From Desulfosporosinus metallidurans (GTDB taxonomy: Bacteria; Bacillota; Desulfitobacteriia; Desulfitobacteriales; Desulfitobacteriaceae), in contig NZ_MLBF01000016.1 in the NCBI RefSeq assembly GCF_001936615.1, positions 1 to 64,000 on the forward strand: 64,000 bases of DNA, written 5' to 3'. Made by a program: the position numbers and the translations under genes. Below the pieces are notes generated by a model. That model saw only the letters and a program-made list of their open reading frames with translations. It ran no database searches and was not told the origin of the DNA. How positions within the stretch are numbered: position 1 is the stretch's first letter; every line of letters starts with the position of its first letter. This document shows, one piece after another, positions 27,972 to 36,252 of the stretch.

Positions 27972-28337
27972 TCACCTGCTCGCACCCTTTTCTTCATAAG
28001 ATACCATATCCACCGGCAGTTCCGCCAGTGGATCATCCGGAATTTCGTCCTCGTACGTTAACAAGTCCTCGTCGATTTCATCCTTTTGCGTCTCACTCAC
28101 GTCTGTGGGTGCTTCTTTCTCGGCAATACGTGGGGACGTTGTCTGTTCAAAAGCTTTATTTATAATATTTACCGGGTTATCCATCACTGAACTTTGAAAT
28201 TCCTTAGTCAGATCCTGGGTCGCTTTGCGGATTTCAAAAACTACTTTACCGATCGTCCGAGCGATGTCGGGCAAATCTTCTGGACCAAACAAAATAAGTG
28301 CGATAGCCATAATTAAGAGTATCTCACTAAAACCCAC
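27972..28337 (-). CDS. tatB: Twin-arginine translocase TatB/TatA-type subunit
   Basis: A 121-residue Tat subunit: one N-terminal membrane helix (GFSEILLIMAIALILFGPED), then an amphipathic helix and a long acidic tail. The tail is longer than in tatA at 12604, which favours a TatB-like role, although Firmicutes often lack a true TatB. GTG start preceded by AAGGGGGTGAG. It is 12 bases downstream of tatC. Confidence 0.85.
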   Translation of the reverse strand: MGFSEILLIMAIALILFGPEDLPDIARTIGKVVFEIRKATQDLTKEFQSSVMDNPVNIINKAFEQTTSPRIAEKEAPTDVSETQKDEIDEDLLTYEDEIPDDPLAELPVDMVSYEEKGASR

Positions 28338-28349
28338 GTTCTCACCCCC

Positions 28350-29114
28350 TTATTTCAAAGCCAGTTCTTTTTCTGTTCTACGTACAACAAGATACCCCAG
28401 CCAAATACTAATTTCATAGAGAAGGTACATTGGTCCAGCCATGAGGAGTTGGGTAAACAGGTCTGGCGTCGGTGCAACCACAGCCGCTAAAATGACAATT
28501 GCCAAGACCGCCCAACGTCTTTTTTTGGCCAACGTTTTGGGGGATAACACTCCTATACGAATTAAAATTAATAAGACAATCGGAAGTTGAAACACTAATC
28601 CAAACGTCAGGAGAAAGGTTACGAGAAAGCTAAGGTAAGACGTTTTGGTCACAAAGGGGGTAGATTGAACACCCCCGCCACCGGCCATAAGCAAAAATCT
28701 GATCCCAATAGGCAATACAACGTAGAAACATAATGCAGCCCCAGCAAGAAAGAGGAGTAATGAGCTTGGAACAATAATATATAAGTATTTTCGTTCATTT
28801 TGCTTTAACGCCGGTAACACAAAACTCCAAATCTGCCAAATGATAATTGGAAGCGCAATGACCATACCAACGAATAAGGAAACTTTCAGTTTGACTAACA
28901 TGGGTTCCATGGGGGTTGTCGTAATAAACATGATATCTTTCAACTTTGTTACCGGAGTTGCTAAATAGGTGAAGGTCAGATCACTTATGAACCATCCAAC
29001 GATGGCCCCGAACGCTATTGCATATGCAGAAATCACCAGTACTTTGCGTAGGGCTATAACATGTTCCATTAACGGTAAATTGCCTTCATTGAGCTGTCGC
29101 TTGCGCCTGCGCAT
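28350..29114 (-). CDS. tatC: Twin-arginine translocase receptor TatC
   Basis: A 254-residue polytopic protein with six membrane helices and the conserved TatC segments LPLMEHVIALRKVLV near the start, ALKQNERKYLYIIVPSSLLLF and the FQLPIVLLILIRIGVLS loop. It recognises twin-arginine signals of folded cofactor proteins. It starts five bases after mqnC in a shared transcript. Confidence 0.95.
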   Translation of the reverse strand: MRRRKRQLNEGNLPLMEHVIALRKVLVISAYAIAFGAIVGWFISDLTFTYLATPVTKLKDIMFITTTPMEPMLVKLKVSLFVGMVIALPIIIWQIWSFVLPALKQNERKYLYIIVPSSLLLFLAGAALCFYVVLPIGIRFLLMAGGGGVQSTPFVTKTSYLSFLVTFLLTFGLVFQLPIVLLILIRIGVLSPKTLAKKRRWAVLAIVILAAVVAPTPDLFTQLLMAGPMYLLYEISIWLGYLVVRRTEKELALK

Positions 29115-29118
29115 CCGC

Positions 29119-30201
29119 CTACACTTCCTTCCCGTACTCCTTTAACCACTCGTAATGTGTATTGCGTTGAACAGCTCGATAACCCGCATCTTCAATACAA
29201 CGAATAATCTCCTGTAACGGGACACGTGTTTGCACGCCAGCAGCTCGAACCACATTTTCCTCTAACATCGTACTCCCGAAATCATTAGCCCCAAAGCGTA
29301 AAGCTACCTGCGCCATTTTGGCCCCTTGTGTAACCCACGATGCTTGAACATTGTCCACGTTATCAAGCATTAAACGCGCTACCGCAAGTGTGCGCAGATA
29401 TTCGACCCCCGTGCTGCCCTCTCCGCCAAGTTCGGTGTTTGTGGGAGCATAACTCCAAGGAATAAAAGCGGTAAAGCCACCCGTTTGGTCCTGAGCTTCT
29501 CGAACACGCACCATATGCAGAATTCGTTCCTCAAACGTTTCCACATGCCCAAACATCATGGTTGCAGTTGTTTTCATACCCTGTTTGTGCGCTGTGGTCA
29601 TCACGTCCATCCATTGTTGCCAACTTACTTTGTTAGGGCTAATCAGATGACGTACGCGATCATCGAGGATTTCAGCCCCTCCCCCAGGAATCGAATCTAA
29701 ACCCGCCTCTCTAAGACGACGGATGACTTCCTCTAAACTCAACTGGGATTTATTCGCCAAATCCCAGATTTCCGGAGGGCTAAACGAGTGAATGTGAATC
29801 GTATAATGGCTTTTAATATCACGCAGTAGATTTTCGAAATAGTCTAGATCCAAATCAGGATGTAATCCCCCTTGAATCAAAAGCTGAGTTCCTCCGACTG
29901 CAATCGTTTCTTCAATTTTAGCATGTAATTCGTCTCGTGACAAAATATATCCATTTGGATCTCCGGGTTTACAATAGAAGGCACAAAACTTACATTGACA
30001 GGAACAGACGTTAGTATAATTAATATTCCTGTCAATAACAAAGGTAATCACTTTTTCTGGATGCATTTGCCCTCGAACGAGATCCGCAGCTTGCCCTAAG
30101 GAAAGAAGATCGGCATCTTGTAGTAGTTTAACCCCATCTGCGACGGATAACCGTTCGCCAGCCAAACGTTTCTCAATGATTCTTAAGGTCTCGGCTTGCA
30201 C
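29119..30201 (-). CDS. mqnC: Cyclic dehypoxanthinyl futalosine synthase
   Basis: Radical SAM enzyme of the futalosine menaquinone route, cyclising dehypoxanthinyl futalosine. The 360-residue protein has the cluster motif Cys66-x3-Cys70-x2-Cys73 in NVCSCQCKFCAF, LIQGGLHPDL, and PGGGAEIL, all typical of MqnC. GTG start with AGGGGGAG upstream. It lies between the shortened mqnE-like gene and tatC. MqnA, MqnB and MqnD are not in the window. Confidence 0.95.
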   Translation of the reverse strand: MQAETLRIIEKRLAGERLSVADGVKLLQDADLLSLGQAADLVRGQMHPEKVITFVIDRNINYTNVCSCQCKFCAFYCKPGDPNGYILSRDELHAKIEETIAVGGTQLLIQGGLHPDLDLDYFENLLRDIKSHYTIHIHSFSPPEIWDLANKSQLSLEEVIRRLREAGLDSIPGGGAEILDDRVRHLISPNKVSWQQWMDVMTTAHKQGMKTTATMMFGHVETFEERILHMVRVREAQDQTGGFTAFIPWSYAPTNTELGGEGSTGVEYLRTLAVARLMLDNVDNVQASWVTQGAKMAQVALRFGANDFGSTMLEENVVRAAGVQTRVPLQEIIRCIEDAGYRAVQRNTHYEWLKEYGKEV

Positions 30202-30221
30202 ATACTTCTCCCCCTTCCGTC

Positions 30222-30908
30222 CTAGTTGGTTTTAAGGACACGATACAAATTATCTCGTTCCACCGCATCTCGTCCAGCCTTTTGAATAAGGTGAATCAAG
30301 GCTCGTTTAGTCATAACTTGATTTGTTTCGGTCCCCGCTGAGTGAATAATTCTCTCCTCCACTACGGTACCATCTAAATCATCCACCCCAAACGCCAGAG
30401 AAACTTGGGCCAGTCTAGGCCCGAGCATGATCCAAAACCCCTTAATGTGATCGAAATTGTCCAGAAGAATCCTAGAAATAGCCAACATTTTTAGGTCTTC
30501 AAAACCCGTTGTATTTCCAATACCCATGGTTCCTTCTAATTTTATATTTTCGGGGTAAAAGGGAAGAGGAATAAACGTCAGAAACCCACCTGTCCGATCC
30601 TGTTGCTCGCGCATTTGTAGCAAATGGTCAATCCGTTCCTCTGTGGTTTCATTGTGACCGTAGCACATCGTGGCATTAGTGCAATTATCGAGATCGCTAC
30701 AAACATTGGCATATTTAATAGGACGATTGACGATAAAATAGGTTTGATTACCATTTTTCCGTTCGCGTACGAGGTTGGCCATATAGCCAAGGGCCAAGAT
30801 GTCTTGACTATTCATCATGCGAACACCATCATCAAACTCTAAACGTTCACCCTTTTCGACTTTTTCAATTAGGTCATAGAGTTCACTTTGTTCAAACAGT
30901 GAGGGCAT
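30222..30908 (-). pseudogene. mqnE: Internally deleted aminofutalosine synthase (mqnE-like)
   Basis: The N-terminal 70 residues (GERLEFDDGVRMM, LVRERKNGNQTYFIVNR) and C-terminal 150 residues (CYGHNETTEERIDHLL, TGGFLTFIPLPFYPENI) match MqnE, which normally has about 365 residues. Here only 228 are present. Residues 70-82 read CSDLDNCTNATMC where the normal protein has the CxxxCxxC cluster motif and then some 135 residues of the radical SAM barrel. The reading frame is intact, the ribosome site AAAGGAGGGG is excellent, and the gene sits in an otherwise intact operon. It cannot be an active radical SAM enzyme; it is either a decaying gene or a new non-catalytic protein. Confidence 0.8.
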
Positions 30909-30926
30909 TGCGTCCCCTCCTTTTAA

Positions 30927-31781
30927 TTATCGTAAAAAGATTAAATCCAAGATCGAGAAGACAAAAAGCAAAATACTCAAGTACCCGTTAAGGTCGAAAA
31001 AAGCAACCCCAATTTTAGAGAGATCATCTGCCGTGACAATGCGATGCTGCCGGAAAAGCAAGATAATGGCAATCCCAACACCTGCATAATAAAGCCAACT
31101 CATGGACATAACCACTCCGACCGCGATAAAAAAGAGTGGCGCAAGCATGTGCAAAAATGACGAAATTTCCAAACCCCTCTGCACCCCGAAAATAGCAGGA
31201 ATCGAGTGCAACCCTTCTTTACGGTCAAACTCTACATCTTGGCAGGCATAAACGACATCAAACCCTGCAACCCAAGTCACGACCCCAAGCCCCAAGAGAA
31301 TAGGCGCCAAAGCCCAATGACCCGTTACCCCGATCCATGCTCCCGCCGGGGCTAAGCCTAGTGAAATTCCCAAGGCCAAATGGCAAGCCCAAGTAAACCG
31401 CTTTGTATAGGAATATAAAACAAGAAAAAAGACAGCGATTGGCATCAACATTAAGGCCAAATAATTGAGTTTGTACGCTGAATAGCCTAATAACAAGAAA
31501 GACAACACCGTGTAAAAGTAAACCTCCTTCACCCGAAGCTGACCTGCTGGCAGTGCCCTCTGAGCCGTCCGTGGGTTACGCGCATCGATATGCCTGTCAA
31601 TCAGGCGATTTAAGGACATCGCTGCCGTCCTAGCCCCTATCATGGCCAGTGTAATCCAGACTAGTTTTGAAACAGACGGTACACCATCGGCAGCCAAAAA
31701 AGCGCCCAAATATGCAAAAGGAAGGGCAAAAAGTGTATGTTCAAATTTAATCATTTCGAAGAAAACTCTAAGTTTATTCAT
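30927..31781 (-). CDS. UbiA-type prenyltransferase, probably MqnP
   Basis: A 284-residue integral membrane prenyltransferase that attaches a polyprenyl chain to an aromatic acceptor, here most likely in the futalosine menaquinone route (MqnP-like). About eight or nine helices; the two aspartate motifs are NRLIDRHID near residue 58 and DVVYACQDVEFD near residue 180. ATG follows GGAGTGGAGT. Neighbours mqnE-like, mqnC and the prenyl synthases support the assignment over 4-hydroxybenzoate prenyltransferase. Confidence 0.88.
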   Translation of the reverse strand: MNKLRVFFEMIKFEHTLFALPFAYLGAFLAADGVPSVSKLVWITLAMIGARTAAMSLNRLIDRHIDARNPRTAQRALPAGQLRVKEVYFYTVLSFLLLGYSAYKLNYLALMLMPIAVFFLVLYSYTKRFTWACHLALGISLGLAPAGAWIGVTGHWALAPILLGLGVVTWVAGFDVVYACQDVEFDRKEGLHSIPAIFGVQRGLEISSFLHMLAPLFFIAVGVVMSMSWLYYAGVGIAIILLFRQHRIVTADDLSKIGVAFFDLNGYLSILLFVFSILDLIFLR

Positions 31782-31796
31782 ACTCCACTCCGTTCG

Positions 31797-32564
31797 TTAC
31801 GACCCTGCCTCTAAAGGATTGTAATCTGTACTTAGCTGATGCTCCAGGTAACGATGCACTTCGCAAAGAGGCTGTAACTGAAGCTGTGATCCAGCCGAAA
31901 TTTCATTCAAGATTTCCTTTGCCCGCTGAAGGATCGATTGCACCTCGGCATTTCCCAGACGTTCCTTCCAGGCTCCCCACGCTAATCCCAATTCTCGGCC
32001 AAAGGCTTCAATCTGTCGCTGTAAAGGAAGTGAAACACCCGCAAGTTCTGCACTAAGTCGAGCCGCTAATTCTGTCAATGAAGCGCTCTCCATCTCAATA
32101 ATTTCAAGCAGCTCATCCCTATTGAGTTTCTTACCCCGAGAAAGCCAACGGCAAATACCCCCCTCACTCATCGTTTTCATGACTTGAGCCAGAGGGTCTA
32201 GAAATGGAAGCAGCTTCTCACGGCAGAGGTCTAAAAAAAACTTTCCATATAACAAATCCCCGACAAGCACTGGAAATTGTCGAAGTTCTTCCGCGATATC
32301 ACTGTCATCCTTCATTAATCTATGAACCTGATTGGCCATAAATATAAATTGAATGATGCCAGCCAACGCTTCAGATTTTCGCCCATGATCTCCACAAGCT
32401 CGACTTACTGCTAAGACAATCGCTGGGTTAACCGTACGATCAAGCTCATCCATATCCAGCTGAACCAATTCTTCAAAACCAGCTGGCTTGAAGTTTATTT
32501 CTTGGCGCAAATGCGTCTGTACTACGTTCAGTTTCTCAAGGAAGCTGAATTCTAGCGGAACCAT
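31797..32564 (-). CDS. Degenerate polyprenyl synthase homologue (pseudoenzyme)
   Basis: A 255-residue all-helical protein. Its middle aligns by eye with prenyl diphosphate synthases: NPAIVLAVSRACG for the RPALVLLAA helix, GIIQFIFMANQVHRLM for the ELIHxASLVHDD helix, and VLVGDLLYGKFF for the GDYLLAKSF helix. Yet the first aspartate motif is replaced (HRLMKDDSD, no RRG) and no second DDxxD exists. So it should not be catalytic; it may be a regulatory or chain-length subunit like the small subunit of heterodimeric synthases. ATG at 32564 follows AAGGAGCGATAAC. First gene of the menaquinone/tat operon. Confidence 0.7.
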   Translation of the reverse strand: MVPLEFSFLEKLNVVQTHLRQEINFKPAGFEELVQLDMDELDRTVNPAIVLAVSRACGDHGRKSEALAGIIQFIFMANQVHRLMKDDSDIAEELRQFPVLVGDLLYGKFFLDLCREKLLPFLDPLAQVMKTMSEGGICRWLSRGKKLNRDELLEIIEMESASLTELAARLSAELAGVSLPLQRQIEAFGRELGLAWGAWKERLGNAEVQSILQRAKEILNEISAGSQLQLQPLCEVHRYLEHQLSTDYNPLEAGS

Positions 32565-32705
32565 GTTATCGCTCCTTGTCTTCAATTCAGACATTAAACT
32601 ATTATATATTCGATATTCATATTAAAAGTCCTGCCCCTTTTAAATATTGTACACTGATAATATGACATTATTATTCAAAGAGTATGTAAGCTCACCTAAA
32701 ACACA

Positions 32706-32740
32706 ATAGACCCTGCAACTATTTCAGTCACAAGGTCTAT
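32706..32740 (-). terminator. Possible speD terminator
   Basis: A 7-bp stem (32706-32712 with 32734-32740) followed on the minus strand by TTGTGTTTT. It lies 59 bases after the speD stop. The loop is long, so this is tentative. Confidence 0.4.
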
Positions 32741-32798
32741 CTAGTACCAGTCAGCTTATCCGTACTTGTCTTAGTCCGGAGTAAAATAAATATCCCTC

Positions 32799-33176
32799 CT
32801 ATATATTTACCGCTTCCTTTGAATCCTCAACGATTCCCCGTTTAATTTCTGTTGCTGTCATATGACCTGCTTTAAACTGATCCGTTAAATAGTTACAAGC
32901 ATCCCAGGGATTGACACGGTCCCCGCAAGTAAAGACGTCAACAGCTGCATATCCGAGTTCTGGCCACGTGTGGATGGCTAAGTGCGATTCTGAAATTACC
33001 ACTACACCGCTCACCCCTTGAGGACTAAACTTATGAAAAACTACCTCACGCACCTCGGCACCAGCCTCCAAAGCTGCATTGACCATCAGTGTTTCGACTT
33101 TTTCTCGATCGTTTAGAATGTCGAAACTACACCCATAAATTTCAGCCAACACATGACGTCCAAGAGAATTTGCCAA
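32799..33176 (-). CDS. speD: S-adenosylmethionine decarboxylase proenzyme
   Basis: Makes the aminopropyl donor for spermidine. The 125-residue bacterial short form self-cleaves before Ser64 in [13 protein letters not shown] to form the pyruvoyl cofactor; His69 and the Cys in FTCGD (near 84) are the processing and catalytic residues. The start appears to be TTG at 33176, though AAGGGGG is rather far (12 bases). It has its own sigma-A promoter and a structured leader. No spermidine synthase lies beside it. Confidence 0.93.
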   Translation of the reverse strand: MANSLGRHVLAEIYGCSFDILNDREKVETLMVNAALEAGAEVREVVFHKFSPQGVSGVVVISESHLAIHTWPELGYAAVDVFTCGDRVNPWDACNYLTDQFKAGHMTATEIKRGIVEDSKEAVNI

Positions 33177-33262
33177 TTGTGATCGTTGCCCCCTTTTTAG
33201 TTAAAAAACAGGAAAGAATCTGAGCCGGTCGCCACTTCGTCCGGTAACCCAAATTTCCATCA
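33177..33262 (-). promoter_or_regulatory. Structured speD 5' leader
   Basis: About 86 nt between the predicted start of transcription and speD. On the minus strand it contains a hairpin CCGGACG/CGACCGG (one A-A mismatch) enclosed by CTGA/TCAG, then a T-rich run and the ribosome site. It may control speD, but I recognise no known riboswitch class. Confidence 0.4.
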
Positions 33263-33268
33263 GGTTAA

Positions 33269-33296
33269 ATTTTAGCACAAAGTTCAGTGTTGTCAA
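33269..33296 (-). promoter_or_regulatory. Sigma-A promoter of speD
   Basis: On the minus strand: TTGACA (33296-33291), a 16-bp spacer, TAAAAT (33274-33269). Near-consensus and well placed, about 93 bp upstream of speD. The rest of the gap up to the regulator gene at 33605 holds the short motif at 33436 and AT-rich sequence with nothing else I can name. Confidence 0.8.
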
Positions 33297-33435
33297 CAAA
33301 AAATTATATTCTACGTTGATATCCTTGAATAGTTTCCGGTTTTTTCTAAGCCAGATAGCCTAATGTCTGTATTTCTTTAATTTACTCATGTATTCATCTC
33401 ATTATAAACTATTATATGTCAAAAATTGTTCCTTT

Positions 33436-33461
33436 GAACATAGTCCCGATACGCCCTCTAC
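33436..33461. repeat. Short dispersed motif, copy B
   Basis: Near-copy of 21326-21352: ATAGTCC, two variable bases, ATACGCCCTCTAC, preceded by GAAC. It is in the same orientation, upstream of the minus-strand speD and plus-strand regulator genes. Confidence 0.5.
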
Positions 33462-33604
33462 AATCACATGATGCTTCCCTGATCCCTAATTGCCAACTCA
33501 AACTAACATAAACAAATTAATTCCTATTGTTTGCTACAACAGTATTGACTTGCTCCTCTTCTTATTTTAAGCTTAACAGGGATAAGTGAAAAGGAGGTGA
33601 CTAT

Positions 33605-34522
33605 TTGGGTTTAACTCTTACTGCTGCTGAAGCAGCTACTATCCTTAAAATTTCTAAATATACTCTTTATGAACTTGTCAAACGAGGTGAGATCCCAGCT
33701 CACCACATCGGTCGCCAACTACGGATTGATCCTTCTGTACTTGACCAGTATCTCCATGGAACCCTTAGTATGCATCGTTCGCTTCCTCAAGATACACCCT
33801 CCAGTACTTCAGAATCAGCGAAAATTCGTTTTATAGGAAGCCACGACCCTGTTGTTGAACTGCTTTTCGAATTTCTTAGACACACTCCCACGCCTTTAGA
33901 ATCCTCAGTTTCCTTCCGAGGAAGTATGGATGGACTCATTGCCCTCTACCGCCGTGAAGCGGAAATATCAGGAGCACATTTATGGGATGAATCGTCAAAG
34001 GATTATAACCTTTCATTTGTCAAACACGTTATCCCCGGAGAATCTGTTTGTGTTGTAAATCTAGTTCAACGTGAACAAGGTTTCATTGTAGCCCCTGGCA
34101 ACCCTCTTCATCTACATACTTGGGACGACATCACTTTAGAGGGTCTGCAATATATCAACCGCCAAAAGGGGTCTGGAACCCGTCTGCGCCTCGATGCCTA
34201 CCTGCAAGCAGCCAAGATTTCTCCTGGTCAAATTTTAGGCTACGAACACGAAGAAACTACACATTCTGGAGTGGCCTGCCTCGTAGCTAACGGGCAAGCA
34301 GATGCCGGAGTGGGAGTTAAGGCTGCTGCTCAACGACTTGGCCTTGATTTTGTGCCCTTATTCCAAGAACGCTATGATCTGGTTTGTTTAGGTCAAACCG
34401 CAAAAACCCCTGTCTGGCAACAACTTTTAGATGTTTTAAGATCTCCCGGATTTATTCAAGCCATTCAACAACATAGTGGGTACGATACCTCTTTGACAGG
34501 GAAAATCCTCTTAACCACCTAG
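33605..34522 (+). CDS. HTH regulator with PBP-like ligand domain (tungstate/molybdate type)
   Basis: A 305-residue one-component regulator. Residues 1-52 form an excisionase/MerR-type winged helix-turn-helix (LTAAEAATILKISKYTLYEL, HIGRQLRI). After a linker comes a periplasmic-binding-protein-like domain (about 75-300; NRQKGSGTRLRLD, ILGYEHEETTHSGVA, GQADAGVGVKAAA). It should be cytoplasmic and sense an oxyanion or cofactor. TTG start with AAGGAGGTGAC. It is directly upstream of tupABC, which it probably controls. Its stop codon touches the third GGGGACGGTTCT hairpin. Confidence 0.85.
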   Translation: MGLTLTAAEAATILKISKYTLYELVKRGEIPAHHIGRQLRIDPSVLDQYLHGTLSMHRSLPQDTPSSTSESAKIRFIGSHDPVVELLFEFLRHTPTPLESSVSFRGSMDGLIALYRREAEISGAHLWDESSKDYNLSFVKHVIPGESVCVVNLVQREQGFIVAPGNPLHLHTWDDITLEGLQYINRQKGSGTRLRLDAYLQAAKISPGQILGYEHEETTHSGVACLVANGQADAGVGVKAAAQRLGLDFVPLFQERYDLVCLGQTAKTPVWQQLLDVLRSPGFIQAIQQHSGYDTSLTGKILLTT

Positions 34523-34552
34523 TGCAAGTTGGGGACGGTTCTTGAACTTGCA
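34523..34552 (+). repeat. GGGGACGGTTCT hairpin repeat, copy 3
   Basis: Arms TGCAAGTT and AACTTGCA (8 bp) surround GGGGACGGTTCT. It begins right after the stop codon of the regulator gene and precedes tupA, so it may also act as a mRNA processing or terminating hairpin. Confidence 0.85.
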
Positions 34553-34598
34553 TTCTTAAGTTTTCAACCAACACTAGTAAGGAGATGTTAATTAATAA

Positions 34599-35510
34599 AT
34601 GAATAAAAAGATTAGATTTAAGCTCAGCCTTCGTTTCGCAGTCCTTGCGATCGCCCTCATGGTGATCGTCGTCGGGTGTGGAAAAGCAGCAACCCCAGCA
34701 ACGACTCCTGCTCCACAAACAAGCGAAACCCCGAAACCTGCAAATCCCGACCTAATTCTAGCTACCACGACGAGTACTCAAGACAGCGGGTTGTTAGGCG
34801 TGCTTATCCCTGCCTTTGAGAAAAAAACTGGATATAAAGTCAAAACCATAGCCGTAGGTACAGGGGCTGCTCTCGCAATGGGAGAAAAAGGTGAAGCTGA
34901 TGTTTTACTCGTGCATGCACCCGCCTCAGAAAAAAAGCTGGTTGATAATAAAACAGGAATAAACTATCAACTTGTGATGCATAACGACTTCATAATCGTA
35001 GGACCAGCAACGGATCCCGCCAAAGTTAAAGACACAAAAACAGCCGTAGATGCCTTAAGGGCCATTTACGCTAGCCCTTCAATCTTTGTCTCCCGTGGAG
35101 ATAAATCCGGAACCGATATCATGGAGAAAGCTTTATGGACGAAAGCCAATATTAAACCTACTGGAAGTAAGTATCAGGAGATCGGCCAAGGCATGGGACA
35201 GACACTTACCATGGCTTCAGACAAAGAAGCCTATACCCTTACAGACCGTGCCACCTACCTCGCTACGAAGAAAAATTTAAAACTTGATATTCTTCTTCAA
35301 GGGGAAGCTGCGCTTCTAAATATCTATCATGTCATGCAAGTTAACCCCGAAAAGTTCCCTAAAGTCAATGCTGCAGGCGCTAAAGCCTTCGACGACTTTA
35401 TGGTTGATGCGGATACTCAAAAACTCATTGGATCCTTTGGCAAAGATAAGTTTGGTCAAGCCCTCTTCTTCCCAGATGCCGGCAAAAAGATGGAAGATCT
35501 CGGTAAGTAA
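34599..35510 (+). CDS. tupA: Tungstate-binding lipoprotein TupA
   Basis: Extracytoplasmic binding protein of the Tup ABC importer. The signal peptide ends in a lipobox with Cys27 (VVGCGK), then a Pro/Thr-rich linker. The mature part begins ATTTSTQDSGLL, the oxyanion-binding signature of TupA, with GTGAALAMGEKGEADVLLVHAP and SRGDKSGT following. 303 aa, normal length. TupA is highly selective for tungstate, fitting the tungsten enzyme AOR encoded further on. ATG follows AAGGAGATG. Confidence 0.93.
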   Translation: MNKKIRFKLSLRFAVLAIALMVIVVGCGKAATPATTPAPQTSETPKPANPDLILATTTSTQDSGLLGVLIPAFEKKTGYKVKTIAVGTGAALAMGEKGEADVLLVHAPASEKKLVDNKTGINYQLVMHNDFIIVGPATDPAKVKDTKTAVDALRAIYASPSIFVSRGDKSGTDIMEKALWTKANIKPTGSKYQEIGQGMGQTLTMASDKEAYTLTDRATYLATKKNLKLDILLQGEAALLNIYHVMQVNPEKFPKVNAAGAKAFDDFMVDADTQKLIGSFGKDKFGQALFFPDAGKKMEDLGK

Positions 35511-35549
35511 TTCCCCTTAGCTTCTCGAAAAGGAGGGGAACTCAGCCCC

Positions 35550-36251
35550 ATGGACATGATTTGGCAAGGTATTCTGGCCGCAATTCACCTCCTAGCTATC
35601 GGGGACCCTGAAGTCATAGATATTACGCTCCTTACCCTTAAAATATCAGCCACAGGAACGGTAATAAGCTTGATCATTGGAATTCCCTTCGGCACGCTCT
35701 TGGCTCTCAAACCCTTTCCCGGACGTCGATTCCTTTTAAGCGTTGTAAATACCGGGATGGGGTTACCCCCAGTGGTAGTCGGACTTTGGGTCTCAATTTT
35801 TCTTTGGCGTTCCGGCCCCTTTGGCTTTTTAAACATCATGTATACACCGACGGCTATTATCATTGCCCAAGCAATTATTGCCTCTCCCATTATCGCTGCC
35901 TTAACCTGTGCTGCTCTTCAACAAACCGACCCCAAACTAAGGCTTCAGATCCGGGCCTTGGGCGCGAATCGTCTTCAATATACTTGGCTGTTACTTAAAG
36001 AGGTCCGTTTCTCCCTCCTTGCGGCAATCATTGCCGGTTTCGGAGCCATTGTTTCCGAAATCGGGGCGTCTATGGCGGTCGGCGGAAACATTAAAGGACA
36101 GACGCGGGTTCTAACAACTGCAACTGTCCTCGAAGTATCCAAAGGCAACTTCGATATCGCTATTGCCTTAAGTATCATCTTATGTTTACTAGCCTATGGG
36201 GCAACATTAGGCTTAACCCTACTCCAACAGAAACAGCAAGGAGGGTCATAA
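35550..36251 (+). CDS. tupB: Tungstate ABC transporter permease TupB
   Basis: A 233-residue inner-membrane permease with five or six helices and the ATPase-contacting EAA-like loop RLQIRALGANRLQYTWLL. GMGLPPVVVGLWVSI near residue 72 is typical of TupB. It lies between tupA and tupC (two-base gap to tupC) and completes the importer. Confidence 0.93.
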   Translation: MDMIWQGILAAIHLLAIGDPEVIDITLLTLKISATGTVISLIIGIPFGTLLALKPFPGRRFLLSVVNTGMGLPPVVVGLWVSIFLWRSGPFGFLNIMYTPTAIIIAQAIIASPIIAALTCAALQQTDPKLRLQIRALGANRLQYTWLLLKEVRFSLLAAIIAGFGAIVSEIGASMAVGGNIKGQTRVLTTATVLEVSKGNFDIAIALSIILCLLAYGATLGLTLLQQKQQGGS

Positions 36252-36252
36252 G

